Positions 52,386 through 62,568 are shown, counted from the stretch's first letter. The stretch: 64,000 bases of DNA from Lachnospiraceae bacterium XBB2008 (GCA_900102235.1 FMVL01000008.1:124001-188000); one strand, 5' to 3'. Program-made: numbers and translations. Notes: generated by a model not told the origin, from the sequence alone.

Positions 52386-55300
52386 ATGAAGGTTGTAAGG
52401 AATTATAAGGGCTTAAAAAAGTGGGCAAAAACGACATTTGTAGCCCTGCTCACCATATGTATCATCTTCACATCCACAGGCGTGGGTTCGCTTATCGCAT
52501 ATGCGGGTCCGACCGATGATCCCGCAACATGTACTCATGATGCCGGGTATGATTGCGTATACAGTGCTTCGGATGCCGAAGATAAGCACGGATGCATCTG
52601 TAAAAGCTGTCATGCCAATCTGGGGGATGAGTCCTGCCGTTATGAATATCAGACCAAGGATGAATCATCTCACATCAGGTATTGTACACTGTGCGGAGCA
52701 ACTGCCGAAGTGCCTCATAATATGTCCGGTGGCACCTGTACTCAGTGCGGATATACGGATCTGTCTTATTCATCTCAACCTGATAACGATACCAACACAA
52801 ATACCAATACAAATAACGATACCAATACCGATACCGATACCAATACCAATTCTAATACTAATACTGATTCTGCTAACGGAAGTGATCCCGATATGGGTGA
52901 TGATACCGGGACGGGTACGCATACTCATTCATACAGGACTCTGTATGTGTCCAATAATAACGGTACGCATACCGAAGTCGAGTACTGTGACGGGTGCGGA
53001 GATACCATCGAGAGCCCCTATTCCGAAACCTGCAATTATGTGGACGGAGTATGCACCAGGTGCGGTTATGAAGAACCGACGCCTGTTTTATCATCAAGAC
53101 CAACCAACAGGAAACTTGGTGCTACGCCCAGGCTTCTGGGCGATCCTGCCGGAACGGGCAATGCTACTGATATTAATGATAACTCACATGTACTAATTGA
53201 TCAGTTCTTCACGGATGATAAACCGGGAATTCTGGCGGAGTCCAGAACGTATGACGGAATTTCTAGAGATTATTTTGTATTCGGAATACCAAATTTTGAC
53301 CCAATTGAAGGTGATAACATTCTTCAGAATGTACTTGGACAGGGCCCCTACCAAATTGAGGGGATAGTAGCATGGCATAGATACATAAACAATGAAGAGA
53401 TTTTGCCCGTCAATACTATGTCTGAAGATTCTTTTAAAGGAAATGGCTGGTTTGGTGGTACTCAGGCGGGAGATTATAAAGTAAGGGTAGAGTTTACAGT
53501 AAAGAACAACAACAATGATAGATACCATCTATATTCGGATTATTACCACACCATTAACCCCAGGGATTTTGCGTACGCAGTGGTGAATCCCCCTACGCTG
53601 TACTATGACGAGTATACGCAAGGACAAGGATTTGAACTTACATGGGATGGAGCTACATTGACGGAAAATACCGACTATACCGTAACGTATACGGATATTC
53701 CTGATGTTATGGATACCACTGTTTCTCCCTGGGGCCAGTACGAAGTAAGAATCGTAGGAAAAGGAAATTATTCCGGCAATAAAACAGGGATTGTCGAAGC
53801 TCGAGGTGTTTTCCGTGTAAACGGTCAATGGCCGCCTGGCCGCGAATTTAGCAGCACAGGTCCGGCTTACATAGAGGCTTTGCCTACTCAGGGAAGCACA
53901 AATAAATATCAAATATCATTAAGTCAGAACGGAGACTATACGGATAGCATAACTCTTAAGAATGTTGTCGAAGGAACTGATTATTTCCTGTATTGTAAAC
54001 TTGGGTCGGATTCAAGGGTTATAAAATTTTATTTATTCCCGACAATAACTCCCAAATCGCTTACAGACGATGATATCACCATAAATAATTCAAGCGTTCC
54101 GTATAATGTATATTATACATATAAAAATGGCGGTGGTATTATCAACTTCCCTTTCACACTCACGGATAGCGGAACTTACCCTAGCTCCACCACCTTGGAG
54201 ATCGGTGAGGATTTTACGGTGGTTGATTCCACTGTTCCGTCTATCCCCGAGGCTTCCGGCACGGATGATCCGAAAACCTATAATGTGACCATAACAGGAA
54301 AGGGGGCATATAGTGGCAGTGTCACAAGAACTGTTACCACTCCCGTTATAAATGTTGAGTATACCGGCACTGAAGACCGGGCGGTTTCGGGTAAATACTA
54401 TGATCAACTTACGCTTACCGCTAAGGATGCAAGTAATAACACATGGCAGATCTCCACTTCAGAGGACGGAACCTTTAGTAACAGTTTGACCATTGATGCT
54501 CCCAGGAATGAAACGCTCATTCTCTATTGCAAGGAACCCAATACCCCTATTGTCTATAAGAAATCCGTACCCGTAAATGTCGTCGAGATCCCTGTCAAAT
54601 ACGGCGACAGCACGACCAAACTCAACACATACACGAACAGTGTCGATATCACGGCTCAGGGATTTACCATATCGGATTCAGAAACCGGAACATTCAATGA
54701 CTCATATACGTTTCGCTATGACCACAGCGGAACCGGTAACAACAGCAGCATTATCGATCAGACCCTTTATTTCAAACCGAATGATTCTACCGGTACCGTG
54801 ATCCCCAAGCGGATCTCCGGATTTACCGTAGTGCGGGAAACCGTCCCCATCCGATATAACGGAGCGCAGAACCCGAATCCCGACGGATATGAGGATCAGG
54901 TGGTCATAACCGCACAGAGGTATCTGATCGGTACCTCCGCAAACGGCCCGTTCAGCGATAAATACACTCATACCAAGATCGGAGAGAAGCAGGCCTTCTA
55001 TCTGTATTTTGTGGAGAAGGCAGATCCTGATCGTGACCCTCAGAAGATACTCATCTCCGATATAACCGTATTTAAGGCCGATGAAGAGGGGATCCCGGTT
55101 AAGTACAATGGCAGCCTGATGAAGAAGACTTCCTATGTCGACAAGGTCACCATATCCGCAGACAACTATCTGGTCGGAACCTCCATGGACGGACCTTTTT
55201 CATCGGGATATGATCACACCAAAACCGGCAAGGATCAGAGCTTCTATCTGTACTTTGTAGACAAGAACGATACTTCGGCAACTCCGGTCAGGAAGCTCAT

Positions 55301-56993
55301 CACCGGTATCACCGTGGTATCCGGCACATCGGAGGCGGATGAAGGTGCGCCCACAGGCTCCATCACCGTGGACACATATAAGTCGGATAAGATCGCCCAG
55401 TACAAGGATGTCGTATACATCACCAAAGACAAGAAGGAGATCGATATCAAAGCTGTGGATGATGACGGATCACCTGTCACCATCGAGTACTTCACCAGTG
55501 AGAATTTCTATGTGACCAGATCCGAGATCGAGGGCGCCGTGACAGACAAGAAGGCCAAATGGAAGACCTACTACAGTGAGGGCAAACCGACTCTTACCGA
55601 GAACACCGCTGAGTATATCTATGCGAGAGTTTCGGATGCATCAGGCAATACCAGATATCTCTCGACGGGCAAGGTCATATACGATACCAAGGCTCCGACA
55701 GTAAATACGATCGCGCTCGCAGATGAAAAAGGTGAGACGGTCGCAGTCATGACCGGTAAGGACAACTTAAGCGGTATATGGAGATTCTATCTGAAGTATG
55801 AGGAGAAGAATAAGGGCAACAAGACTCCTACGGCCGCGGAGGTCATAGCGGAGAATAAGTATATAGAAGAACTGACCACGGACGACTTAAGCGCAGCCGG
55901 CAGGCTGAAGGTATCGGGGCTTGATCCCGATAAGGAATATCGTTTCTACGGTGTGGCCATAGATAAGGCAGGCAATATCGGCGAAGTCCTCGTTTATGAT
56001 GCCAAGGGCAAGGCCAATGCGGATAATTCCGTATCCAAGAACAGCATCAGCGATCAGCAAGGAAGCGCAGGCAACGGTGCGGCTGCATCATCCAACGGTA
56101 TAGCAGGATCCGGAGGCACTAAACCTACTCCTTCATCCGCTACGAGCAACTGGGCTAACCTGCCTGAATCAACACCGCAGACCAATCCTCTTGACCGCGA
56201 GATCAATCGTACACCTTATATAAGCGAAGCCACAGAGGGGACCAAAACAGGTCTCTCCGAAACCGGCGGCTGGGACAAGATAGAGAACGAAGTGACCAAT
56301 GCACAGTCCGGTACCAGGATGAGCGTGGAAATGAGCGGATTATCCGTGATCCCCGGTTCCATGATAAGTAAGCTTCAGAATAAGGATGTCAGTGTGACAA
56401 TAAAGATGGCCGATGGAATCGAGTGGGTCATCGCAGGAACCGATGTCGACAGAGCAATCGGATCGGATATCGATCTTCGGGTCATAAAGGACAGCAAGAC
56501 CATACCCTACGAACTGCTGAGCGCTATAATCGATGCATATCCTCATACCGAGATAGATATAGCACACGACGGGGAGTTTGGCTTTACCGCTACGCTTCGT
56601 GTTCCTTTCGGCGAGTCGAGCGCGGGAATGTACGGTAATCTGTATTACTATGATGAGGCTGCCGGAGAACTTAAGCTGCTTCAGTCTTCACTGATAGGAA
56701 ACGACGGCTATGCCGCATTCAGGATGAGTCATGCTTCGGATTATTCCATAGTCGTTAAGTCCGTGGACATGCTGGCAGCTTTGGACGAACCGGCTGTAAC
56801 TGCCGTATCGACTATCGATGAAACAACCGTCGATATATCGGATGCCAGAGCGGAATTGTCACTTCTCCCGCAAACCGGCAGGTCGATACTGGGGATGAGA
56901 GTATGGCTTTTCGTGATGGCACTCATCTGCGCAGCCATGTGCCTGGCAATATTATTTATTCCTTCATTTCAGCGTGAAAAAGTGTATAATTAG
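52386..56993 (+). CDS. Sortase-anchored (LPQTG) surface protein with Cys-x-x-Cys-Gly modules
   Basis: 1535 residues. The signal peptide is nearly identical to that of the previous gene (both K-G-L-K-K-W-A-K-T-T-F). Residues about 45-135 and 180-230 contain Cys pairs of the type C-T-x-C-G, probable zinc ribbons, separated by an Asn/Thr/Asp repeat (about 136-160). After less conserved beta domains, four copies of the about 80-residue beta domain begin near 655, 734, 819 and 902. The Ig-like part and the G-W-D-K-I-E domain are shared with the upstream paralog. LPQTG at 1494-1498, a hydrophobic helix and a basic tail form a complete sortase signal. The ribosome site is poor: the nearest AAGGA is about 20 bases upstream. 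Confidence 0.88.
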   Translation: MKVVRNYKGLKKWAKTTFVALLTICIIFTSTGVGSLIAYAGPTDDPATCTHDAGYDCVYSASDAEDKHGCICKSCHANLGDESCRYEYQTKDESSHIRYCTLCGATAEVPHNMSGGTCTQCGYTDLSYSSQPDNDTNTNTNTNNDTNTDTDTNTNSNTNTDSANGSDPDMGDDTGTGTHTHSYRTLYVSNNNGTHTEVEYCDGCGDTIESPYSETCNYVDGVCTRCGYEEPTPVLSSRPTNRKLGATPRLLGDPAGTGNATDINDNSHVLIDQFFTDDKPGILAESRTYDGISRDYFVFGIPNFDPIEGDNILQNVLGQGPYQIEGIVAWHRYINNEEILPVNTMSEDSFKGNGWFGGTQAGDYKVRVEFTVKNNNNDRYHLYSDYYHTINPRDFAYAVVNPPTLYYDEYTQGQGFELTWDGATLTENTDYTVTYTDIPDVMDTTVSPWGQYEVRIVGKGNYSGNKTGIVEARGVFRVNGQWPPGREFSSTGPAYIEALPTQGSTNKYQISLSQNGDYTDSITLKNVVEGTDYFLYCKLGSDSRVIKFYLFPTITPKSLTDDDITINNSSVPYNVYYTYKNGGGIINFPFTLTDSGTYPSSTTLEIGEDFTVVDSTVPSIPEASGTDDPKTYNVTITGKGAYSGSVTRTVTTPVINVEYTGTEDRAVSGKYYDQLTLTAKDASNNTWQISTSEDGTFSNSLTIDAPRNETLILYCKEPNTPIVYKKSVPVNVVEIPVKYGDSTTKLNTYTNSVDITAQGFTISDSETGTFNDSYTFRYDHSGTGNNSSIIDQTLYFKPNDSTGTVIPKRISGFTVVRETVPIRYNGAQNPNPDGYEDQVVITAQRYLIGTSANGPFSDKYTHTKIGEKQAFYLYFVEKADPDRDPQKILISDITVFKADEEGIPVKYNGSLMKKTSYVDKVTISADNYLVGTSMDGPFSSGYDHTKTGKDQSFYLYFVDKNDTSATPVRKLITGITVVSGTSEADEGAPTGSITVDTYKSDKIAQYKDVVYITKDKKEIDIKAVDDDGSPVTIEYFTSENFYVTRSEIEGAVTDKKAKWKTYYSEGKPTLTENTAEYIYARVSDASGNTRYLSTGKVIYDTKAPTVNTIALADEKGETVAVMTGKDNLSGIWRFYLKYEEKNKGNKTPTAAEVIAENKYIEELTTDDLSAAGRLKVSGLDPDKEYRFYGVAIDKAGNIGEVLVYDAKGKANADNSVSKNSISDQQGSAGNGAAASSNGIAGSGGTKPTPSSATSNWANLPESTPQTNPLDREINRTPYISEATEGTKTGLSETGGWDKIENEVTNAQSGTRMSVEMSGLSVIPGSMISKLQNKDVSVTIKMADGIEWVIAGTDVDRAIGSDIDLRVIKDSKTIPYELLSAIIDAYPHTEIDIAHDGEFGFTATLRVPFGESSAGMYGNLYYYDEAAGELKLLQSSLIGNDGYAAFRMSHASDYSIVVKSVDMLAALDEPAVTAVSTIDETTVDISDARAELSLLPQTGRSILGMRVWLFVMALICAAMCLAILFIPSFQREKVYN

Positions 56994-56998
56994 GTGTG

Positions 56999-58846
56999 AT
57001 GAAGGAAAACAATACTTTTAAAGATACCAATAATGATAGCCGGTCCTTCAGAAAAAAAAGGACCGGTATTATTTCTCAGATCATAAGACCTCTTTTATGG
57101 TTTCTCATTATCCTGATCTTCTTTGAACAGGCTTTTTTGCTTGCATACTTCCTCAACGGCCATATCAGGACCAAACAGATGGGTGCGATAAGTCTGGTGG
57201 ATTATACTTCGGAGATACTTGAGGGGTATAAGTCCATAGGGTGGCTTACGGATTACTGGATCGAACATCAGGACGATATGGAACTGATCTATGACAGGGC
57301 GAGGCTTTCGGAGCAGATCGACAAAATCGAAGAGATGTTTCCTGAGCTTGGAACATATAAGTCCGTTACTCCCGAGTTGATCACCCGACAGGATCCTGAG
57401 ATACAGCGATTATATGCCGAGGTTTGTTACGGTAGGATCATTCAGGAATTCGACTCCCTGAAGGAGTGTTTTTTGCCCAGATTTCTGTTTGCGTTTAAGC
57501 CGTATCCCGATGAAGGAAAGGGCATATTCATGATCACCGGTGCACTGCCGGATGAAAAGCGGATGAGTGAAGGCGGTGATATATATGAACTGGGCTTTGA
57601 GATCCCCATGGAGCCGGGGATGTATCCTCAGCGGGATGAATTACTCAGTGAAAACGGTAACAATCACAGAATAAGCAAACTGTGGGATTTTGAATTCTGG
57701 ACAGGTGACGGTTCGGTTCATATGTTCGGACCGGTTTATTCCCCTGAGGGAGAGATGGTGATGGTCATAGGCGCATCCTACAACTGGAGCGAGTTCGTTT
57801 CCAGTGGTCTGGATATGATGCTGATCCTTTTGCTTGCCTCAACTATCGTACTCATCCTGATCCTGAAGCGTACGGGTAAGCTTCTCAGACAGAATGTGGT
57901 CTATCCGGTAAGTAAGGAACAGGCGGTCCTGGACAGCTACAGTCAGGATAAGGATCCCGAAAAAGCCGTCAGAGGCCTGGCCGAAGTCAATTCTGATAAT
58001 GAGATAGAAGCTCTGGCAGTGAATTTCTCATCCATGATCACGGAGCTTGACAGATATATGGACGAGATACGTCACATGACAGTGGAGAAGGAGCGCATAG
58101 CTGCGGAACTTTCGATGGCCGAGAAGATCCAGGCAGGCATGCTTCCCTCTGAATTCCCCGCTTTTCCCGATCATGATGAGTTCGAACTCTATGCGATCAT
58201 GGATCCTGCGAAGGAAACCGGTGGCGATTTCTATGATTTCTTCCTGATCGATGATGATCATCTCGCACTCGTGATCGCTGATGTATCCGGCAAGGGTATG
58301 CCTGCGGCACTGTTCATGATGAATGCCATGACGCTCATCCGCACGAGAACGAAGATGAATATGGGCGACCCCGGACAGATCCTTTCCGATGTCAATAATC
58401 TGCTGTGTGAGCGAAACGATCAGAACATGTTCGTTACGGTATGGATGGCCGTGCTGGATCTTAAGACGGGCCAGGGTGTGGCAGTCAATGCCGGACACGA
58501 AGATCCTGTGATCAGGAGAGGTGACGGGGCATATGAACTGATCATGTATGAACACTGCATGGTCATGGGTGCTCTGGAGGACATGGAATATACCGATCAT
58601 ACTTTTGAACTCAATCCGGGTGATACCATCTATGTATATACTGACGGTGTACCCGAAGCGATAAATGAAGCCGAAGAATTCTACGGAACGGACAGACTGC
58701 AGAAGAAACTCAATGAATTCGCTGATCTTAGCATGACGGACCTCCTTCCCGCTGTCAGGAAGGATATCGAGGACTTCGCGGGCAAAGCGGAGCAGTTCGA
58801 TGATATAACCATGCTGGGATTTAAGCTTTTCCGCTACAGGGAGTAA
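56999..58846 (+). CDS. Membrane sensor SpoIIE-type PP2C phosphatase
   Basis: About 615 residues. TM1 lies at about 28-50, an extracellular sensor domain at about 55-265, TM2 at about 268-290, a HAMP-like linker and helix (V-E-K-E-R-I-A-A-E-L) to about 375, then the PP2C domain. The metal-site motifs G-G-D-F-Y-D-F-F, I-A-D-V-S-G-K-G, N-A-G-H-E-D-P, Y-T-D-G-V-P-E-A and F-D-D-I-T-M-L are intact. It should convert an outside signal into dephosphorylation of a STAS protein; the immediate candidate is the STAS fusion that starts six bases after its stop. Start is ATG 56999 or GTG 56996; neither has a clear ribosome site, and the previous stop lies a few bases upstream, so coupling is likely. Confidence 0.9.
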   Translation: MKENNTFKDTNNDSRSFRKKRTGIISQIIRPLLWFLIILIFFEQAFLLAYFLNGHIRTKQMGAISLVDYTSEILEGYKSIGWLTDYWIEHQDDMELIYDRARLSEQIDKIEEMFPELGTYKSVTPELITRQDPEIQRLYAEVCYGRIIQEFDSLKECFLPRFLFAFKPYPDEGKGIFMITGALPDEKRMSEGGDIYELGFEIPMEPGMYPQRDELLSENGNNHRISKLWDFEFWTGDGSVHMFGPVYSPEGEMVMVIGASYNWSEFVSSGLDMMLILLLASTIVLILILKRTGKLLRQNVVYPVSKEQAVLDSYSQDKDPEKAVRGLAEVNSDNEIEALAVNFSSMITELDRYMDEIRHMTVEKERIAAELSMAEKIQAGMLPSEFPAFPDHDEFELYAIMDPAKETGGDFYDFFLIDDDHLALVIADVSGKGMPAALFMMNAMTLIRTRTKMNMGDPGQILSDVNNLLCERNDQNMFVTVWMAVLDLKTGQGVAVNAGHEDPVIRRGDGAYELIMYEHCMVMGALEDMEYTDHTFELNPGDTIYVYTDGVPEAINEAEEFYGTDRLQKKLNEFADLSMTDLLPAVRKDIEDFAGKAEQFDDITMLGFKLFRYRE

Positions 58847-58851
58847 ATGCT

Positions 58852-60735
58852 ATGAATATCGAGATTCAGGAACTCGAAGACGGCCTGGTCAGGGTGATAC
58901 CGGCCGGAAGGATAGATACCAATACATCTGTGGAACTGAGGGCAGCATTGTCCGGCGTATTTGAGAAAGCCCGGAAGATCCTGATAGATTTCCGCGAGGT
59001 GGCATACATTTCTTCTGCGGGACTTCGCGAACTTCTTGTATGCAGGAAACGTTATCCCGGGGACGGTATGATGGTTGAGAATGTATCACCGGCGGTATTT
59101 GAGATATTTGAGACCACCGGGTTTGATACGATCATCCCTCTGACAAAAGCGGAACAGGACATGAGCACATATGTGCAGATGTCGATCAAGGAATTCCTGG
59201 CGAGAAAGGTCTCGGAGAATCCGGATAAGGTCGTTCTTATCGGAGAGTGCGGTGAGTATACCTGGAAAGATATAGACATGGGCTCGCAGATCCTGGCCGA
59301 CGATCTGGCCAAGAGCGGAGTAGGCCCCAGGTCTCATGTCGGCTTATGCGGACTTAATTCCGTCAACTGGGTTCTTGCATTCTATGCTCTTCATAAGCTG
59401 GGCGCCATGTCCATGCTCATCAATCCCAATCAGCGCGCCATGGAGATCGCTACGACCGCTAAGATCGGGGATATCACCACGCTCATATACGGTGAGCTTC
59501 CGGAGATGGGAGATGCTGAGGACGCATTCCTGGATGTGATAGGGAATGCGGAAGGTTCGCCTGTCAAATCATTTTTCTCCATAAGAAACAGTAAAGACAT
59601 AAAGGCAAGGTTCGGGGAATACGATGCGATCTCCGGACAATACAAAGAGCAGGTGGAGGCTGATGATCCCTGCATCGTGATCTTCACGTCCGGATCTACG
59701 GGACGTCCCAAAGGAGTTCTTCTTTCTTCATATAACGTACTCAATGCCGCGAGCGGAAACTGCGAGGACCAGACACTTAAGCCGGATGACCGGACATGTC
59801 TGATACTCCCGCTTTTCCATATATTCGGACTGGTAGCGGGGCTTCTAGCAAACGCCATGGCGGATTCGACCATATATATCCCGAAGGATATCAGGACCGG
59901 CACATTGCTTGAACTGATAAGCAGCAGACAGTGCACGATATTCCATTCCGTGCCGACCATGCTCATAGCGCTGATGAACAGCAAGGACTTTCAACCTGAG
60001 AAACTCGCATCGCTTCGCTGCACGATCATATCGGGATCTGCTGCGACCGAGCCTCAGATCCTAATGTTCCAGAAAGCCATGCCGAACAATCATTTCCTGT
60101 CGTCCTACGGTTTATCCGAGATGGCGCCGGTCAGCATCACTCCGTATGATGATACCAATGATCATGTCCTGCACACGGTAGGCAAGCCCGTACGCAATAT
60201 CAGTATCAAGATACAGGATCTGGAGACAAAAGAAGACTGCCCCGTCGGTGAATCGGGTGAGATCCTGGTTCAGGGCTTTAATCTCATGATGGGTTATTAC
60301 AAGGTTCCTCTCGAGGATCAGTCCATAGATGATGAAGGCTGGCTTCACACCGGCGATCTGGGTTATATGACGGAAGAAGGCTATGTGTGTCTGTCGGGCA
60401 GACTTAAGGAACTGATCATCAGAGGCGGTGAAAATATCATGCCCGGCGAGGTGGAGGCAGCCATCTCCGCATCGGACATAGTCGATAATGTCAAAGTCAT
60501 CGGCGTTCCCAGCGACTTCTTTGGTGAGGAAGTGGGAGCGTGTCTGCTCATAAAACCCGGCGCAGTATTTGACGAAGAACAGATGAAGGAAGAACTCAGG
60601 GAAAGACTTGCAAGATTCAAGATACCCAAGTATTTCCTGGTATATGAATCCTTCCCGATACTCGGTACAGGTAAGATCGATACGGTATCCCTTAAAAAGG
60701 ATGCTCTGGCTAAACTTGCGGACAAGAAGGAATAA
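58852..60735 (+). CDS. STAS domain fused to AMP-forming acyl/aryl-CoA ligase
   Basis: 627 residues. Residues 1-100 are a STAS domain with the I-S-S-A-G-L-R loop; Ser55 aligns with the regulatory phospho-serine. Residues about 110-627 are an ANL-superfamily adenylate-forming enzyme: T-S-G-S-T-G-R-P-K-G (279-288), S-Y-G-L-S-E, G-W-L-H-T-G-D-L-G and the catalytic-type Lys608 in G-T-G-K-I-D. The enzyme part should activate a carboxylic acid to an acyl-AMP and usually a CoA thioester; the substrate cannot be read from the sequence. The gene follows a SpoIIE phosphatase by six bases, so the ligase is probably switched by STAS dephosphorylation. The junction is continuous in one frame. Confidence 0.9.
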   Translation: MNIEIQELEDGLVRVIPAGRIDTNTSVELRAALSGVFEKARKILIDFREVAYISSAGLRELLVCRKRYPGDGMMVENVSPAVFEIFETTGFDTIIPLTKAEQDMSTYVQMSIKEFLARKVSENPDKVVLIGECGEYTWKDIDMGSQILADDLAKSGVGPRSHVGLCGLNSVNWVLAFYALHKLGAMSMLINPNQRAMEIATTAKIGDITTLIYGELPEMGDAEDAFLDVIGNAEGSPVKSFFSIRNSKDIKARFGEYDAISGQYKEQVEADDPCIVIFTSGSTGRPKGVLLSSYNVLNAASGNCEDQTLKPDDRTCLILPLFHIFGLVAGLLANAMADSTIYIPKDIRTGTLLELISSRQCTIFHSVPTMLIALMNSKDFQPEKLASLRCTIISGSAATEPQILMFQKAMPNNHFLSSYGLSEMAPVSITPYDDTNDHVLHTVGKPVRNISIKIQDLETKEDCPVGESGEILVQGFNLMMGYYKVPLEDQSIDDEGWLHTGDLGYMTEEGYVCLSGRLKELIIRGGENIMPGEVEAAISASDIVDNVKVIGVPSDFFGEEVGACLLIKPGAVFDEEQMKEELRERLARFKIPKYFLVYESFPILGTGKIDTVSLKKDALAKLADKKE

Positions 60736-60740
60736 TAGGT

Positions 60741-61502
60741 ATGTACCTGGGCTCCAAGAAAAGGATACTATCCACGGCACTGCTTCTGTGTGTCGCTATC
60801 AGCATAGCCGCCGATGCGCTTTCGGCGATGGTAAGATATGTCATCAAGAATACTGACCCTTCCCTGCCGGATATGATGGATCCGACTCTCTGGAGAGCGG
60901 AGAGCATCATATCGGTATTTGAGATACTGCTCATAGCGGCGGTCTTTGCTTTTTACCACAGGAGGCTGGAGAAGTACATCAATCTGATCCCTCCGGAGGA
61001 CCGTAAGCAGCTGGGCATACTTCAGGAGGAATCCTTCGGAAAAAACATCTCCGCACTCACTGCCGAAGACATCAGCAAGCTCATGAAGATCTGGGCGGTC
61101 ATACTCGTCGGAGCGCAGACTGCCTACTATATCTCGTCATCCCTGTATCGGTCGTTCATCATACAGCTGTCCGAACTGGTTGACATAAGTAATGCTCCTT
61201 ACGATTACTTCGTATCGATATATAACAACACCCACGGCTTCAAATATCTGGGAATGGTCATAGCCATTCTTCTGGGCATCACTATCACGGGCATCTTTCT
61301 GGACAACACCATGCTCAAGGTCGTGAGCGTTGTCTATGCGATCGTGTTCCTGATCGCTTTCATGACGCTTAACATGCAATCCATGTCCATATTCGGACAC
61401 ACTGTCGGAATAGTATGGACTTCGGTCCTGTATCACATCATCGATCAGGTCGGGATCGTTGTACTCGCCCTGTATCTTCGCCGCAAATACCCCGGAGTGT
61501 GA
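60741..61502 (+). CDS. Six-helix membrane protein of unknown function
   Basis: 253 residues. Hydrophobic helices lie at about 5-30, 52-75, 115-137, 170-193, 195-217 and 222-246. The loop between helices 2 and 3 is charged and cytoplasmic by the positive-inside rule. No transporter motif is recognised. It starts five bases after the ligase stop, so it may handle that enzyme's lipid or acyl product (inference). Confidence 0.7.
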   Translation: MYLGSKKRILSTALLLCVAISIAADALSAMVRYVIKNTDPSLPDMMDPTLWRAESIISVFEILLIAAVFAFYHRRLEKYINLIPPEDRKQLGILQEESFGKNISALTAEDISKLMKIWAVILVGAQTAYYISSSLYRSFIIQLSELVDISNAPYDYFVSIYNNTHGFKYLGMVIAILLGITITGIFLDNTMLKVVSVVYAIVFLIAFMTLNMQSMSIFGHTVGIVWTSVLYHIIDQVGIVVLALYLRRKYPGV

Positions 61503-61511
61503 GCCTTATCC

Positions 61512-62552
61512 ATGAGTCTTAGGAAAAATCCGTATTCATATACGAATATCGCGATCACTTCCGTGATCATTTTCCTTTTTGCCGTGATCGTAGGACGCAT
61601 ATCCATCATACCGCTTGAGACCGCGGATGCGGACGCTGCGCTCATACGCAGGGTGGCGGTATTCCTGTGGCAGTTCAGCCGCGACCTGATGGTCCCCATA
61701 TGTCTGCTCATACTGTTCGTCTGCATCAGCAACGTGGTCCTTCTGATCAAAGAAGGTTACCGCCTGCACAATCTGCTCGGTTTCATATTCGGGAGCATGT
61801 ATCTGGTCGGAGTCAATCTCCTCTGGAAGCCCATAAGCACGCTTCCCGATGTGTTAAATCCCGTTCTTATCTTTATCAGACTTATCGTATGTTATCTCGA
61901 GTGTACGTTCCTCGCGATATGCGTGATGGGCTATCTGACGGCCAAGAGGGAGCCCGAATATGACAGGGACTATTGCATAATCCTCGGCTGTTCCATCAGT
62001 AAAAAAGGGAAACTGCGGCCGCTCATCAAAGGAAGGGTCAACCGCGCGATCCACTATGCGTGGGAGCAGGAGATAGAGACCGGGCACAGCATGGTCTATA
62101 TCCCTTCGGGCGGACAGGGGCCCGATGAACCCATAAGTGAGGGCAGCGCCATGGAAATGTATCTCATAAGCCATGGTGCCGAGGAATATGAGGTTTTTGC
62201 GGAAAAGGAATCGCGTAACACTCTCGAGAACCTTCTGTACAGCAAGATCATAATCGAGCGCCTTGAAAAAGAACGCGGACGAAATGTGCCCGAAGGTCGT
62301 GATGCTGCCAAGGAGCCCGGGATCAAGGGCCGTGTTGCCATAGTCACTTCCGATTTTCATGTCTTAAGGAGCGGGCTCCTGTCAAGACGCGCAGGGCTCG
62401 ATGCGATAGTGGTGGGCTGTAATACCAAGTGGTATTTCTGGCCCAACGCATTTTTAAGAGAAACCATAGCGATACTGGCGATGTTTCCCCGGGTACATCT
62501 GTCTGTTGCACTCCTTTTTGCCGTATTTTCGGCACTGATATTGTTTTTTTGA
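61512..62552 (+). CDS. DUF218 (YdcF/SanA-like) membrane protein
   Basis: 346 residues. Four N-terminal helices (about 10-30, 52-75, 84-102, 112-140) are followed by the DUF218 domain at about 148-310 and a C-terminal helix. Signatures are I-I-L-G-C-S-I, P-S-G-G-Q-G-P-D-E, E-S-R-N-T-L-E-N and V-T-S-D-F-H-V-L-R. Members such as SanA and ElyC affect envelope and peptidoglycan integrity, but their chemistry is not settled. It ends the signalling block that began at 56999. The ribosome site is weak. Confidence 0.88.
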   Translation: MSLRKNPYSYTNIAITSVIIFLFAVIVGRISIIPLETADADAALIRRVAVFLWQFSRDLMVPICLLILFVCISNVVLLIKEGYRLHNLLGFIFGSMYLVGVNLLWKPISTLPDVLNPVLIFIRLIVCYLECTFLAICVMGYLTAKREPEYDRDYCIILGCSISKKGKLRPLIKGRVNRAIHYAWEQEIETGHSMVYIPSGGQGPDEPISEGSAMEMYLISHGAEEYEVFAEKESRNTLENLLYSKIIIERLEKERGRNVPEGRDAAKEPGIKGRVAIVTSDFHVLRSGLLSRRAGLDAIVVGCNTKWYFWPNAFLRETIAILAMFPRVHLSVALLFAVFSALILFF

Positions 62553-62565
62553 TAAAACACAATAT
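62538..62565 (+). terminator. Possible weak terminator stem at end of DUF218 gene
   Basis: ATATTGT (62538-62544) pairs with ACAATAT (62559-62565) across an A/T-rich loop that adds T-T-T/A-A-A pairs, and a T-rich stretch follows. It overlaps the stop codon. The stem is AT-only apart from one pair, so termination would be weak. Confidence 0.25.
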
Positions 62566-62568
62566 TTT

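Noticed and set aside
56984-56989. TATAAT as a -10 box for the phosphatase gene
   Set aside because: It lies within the coding end of the LPQTG gene, just before the phosphatase start codon and too close to serve it; chance match.
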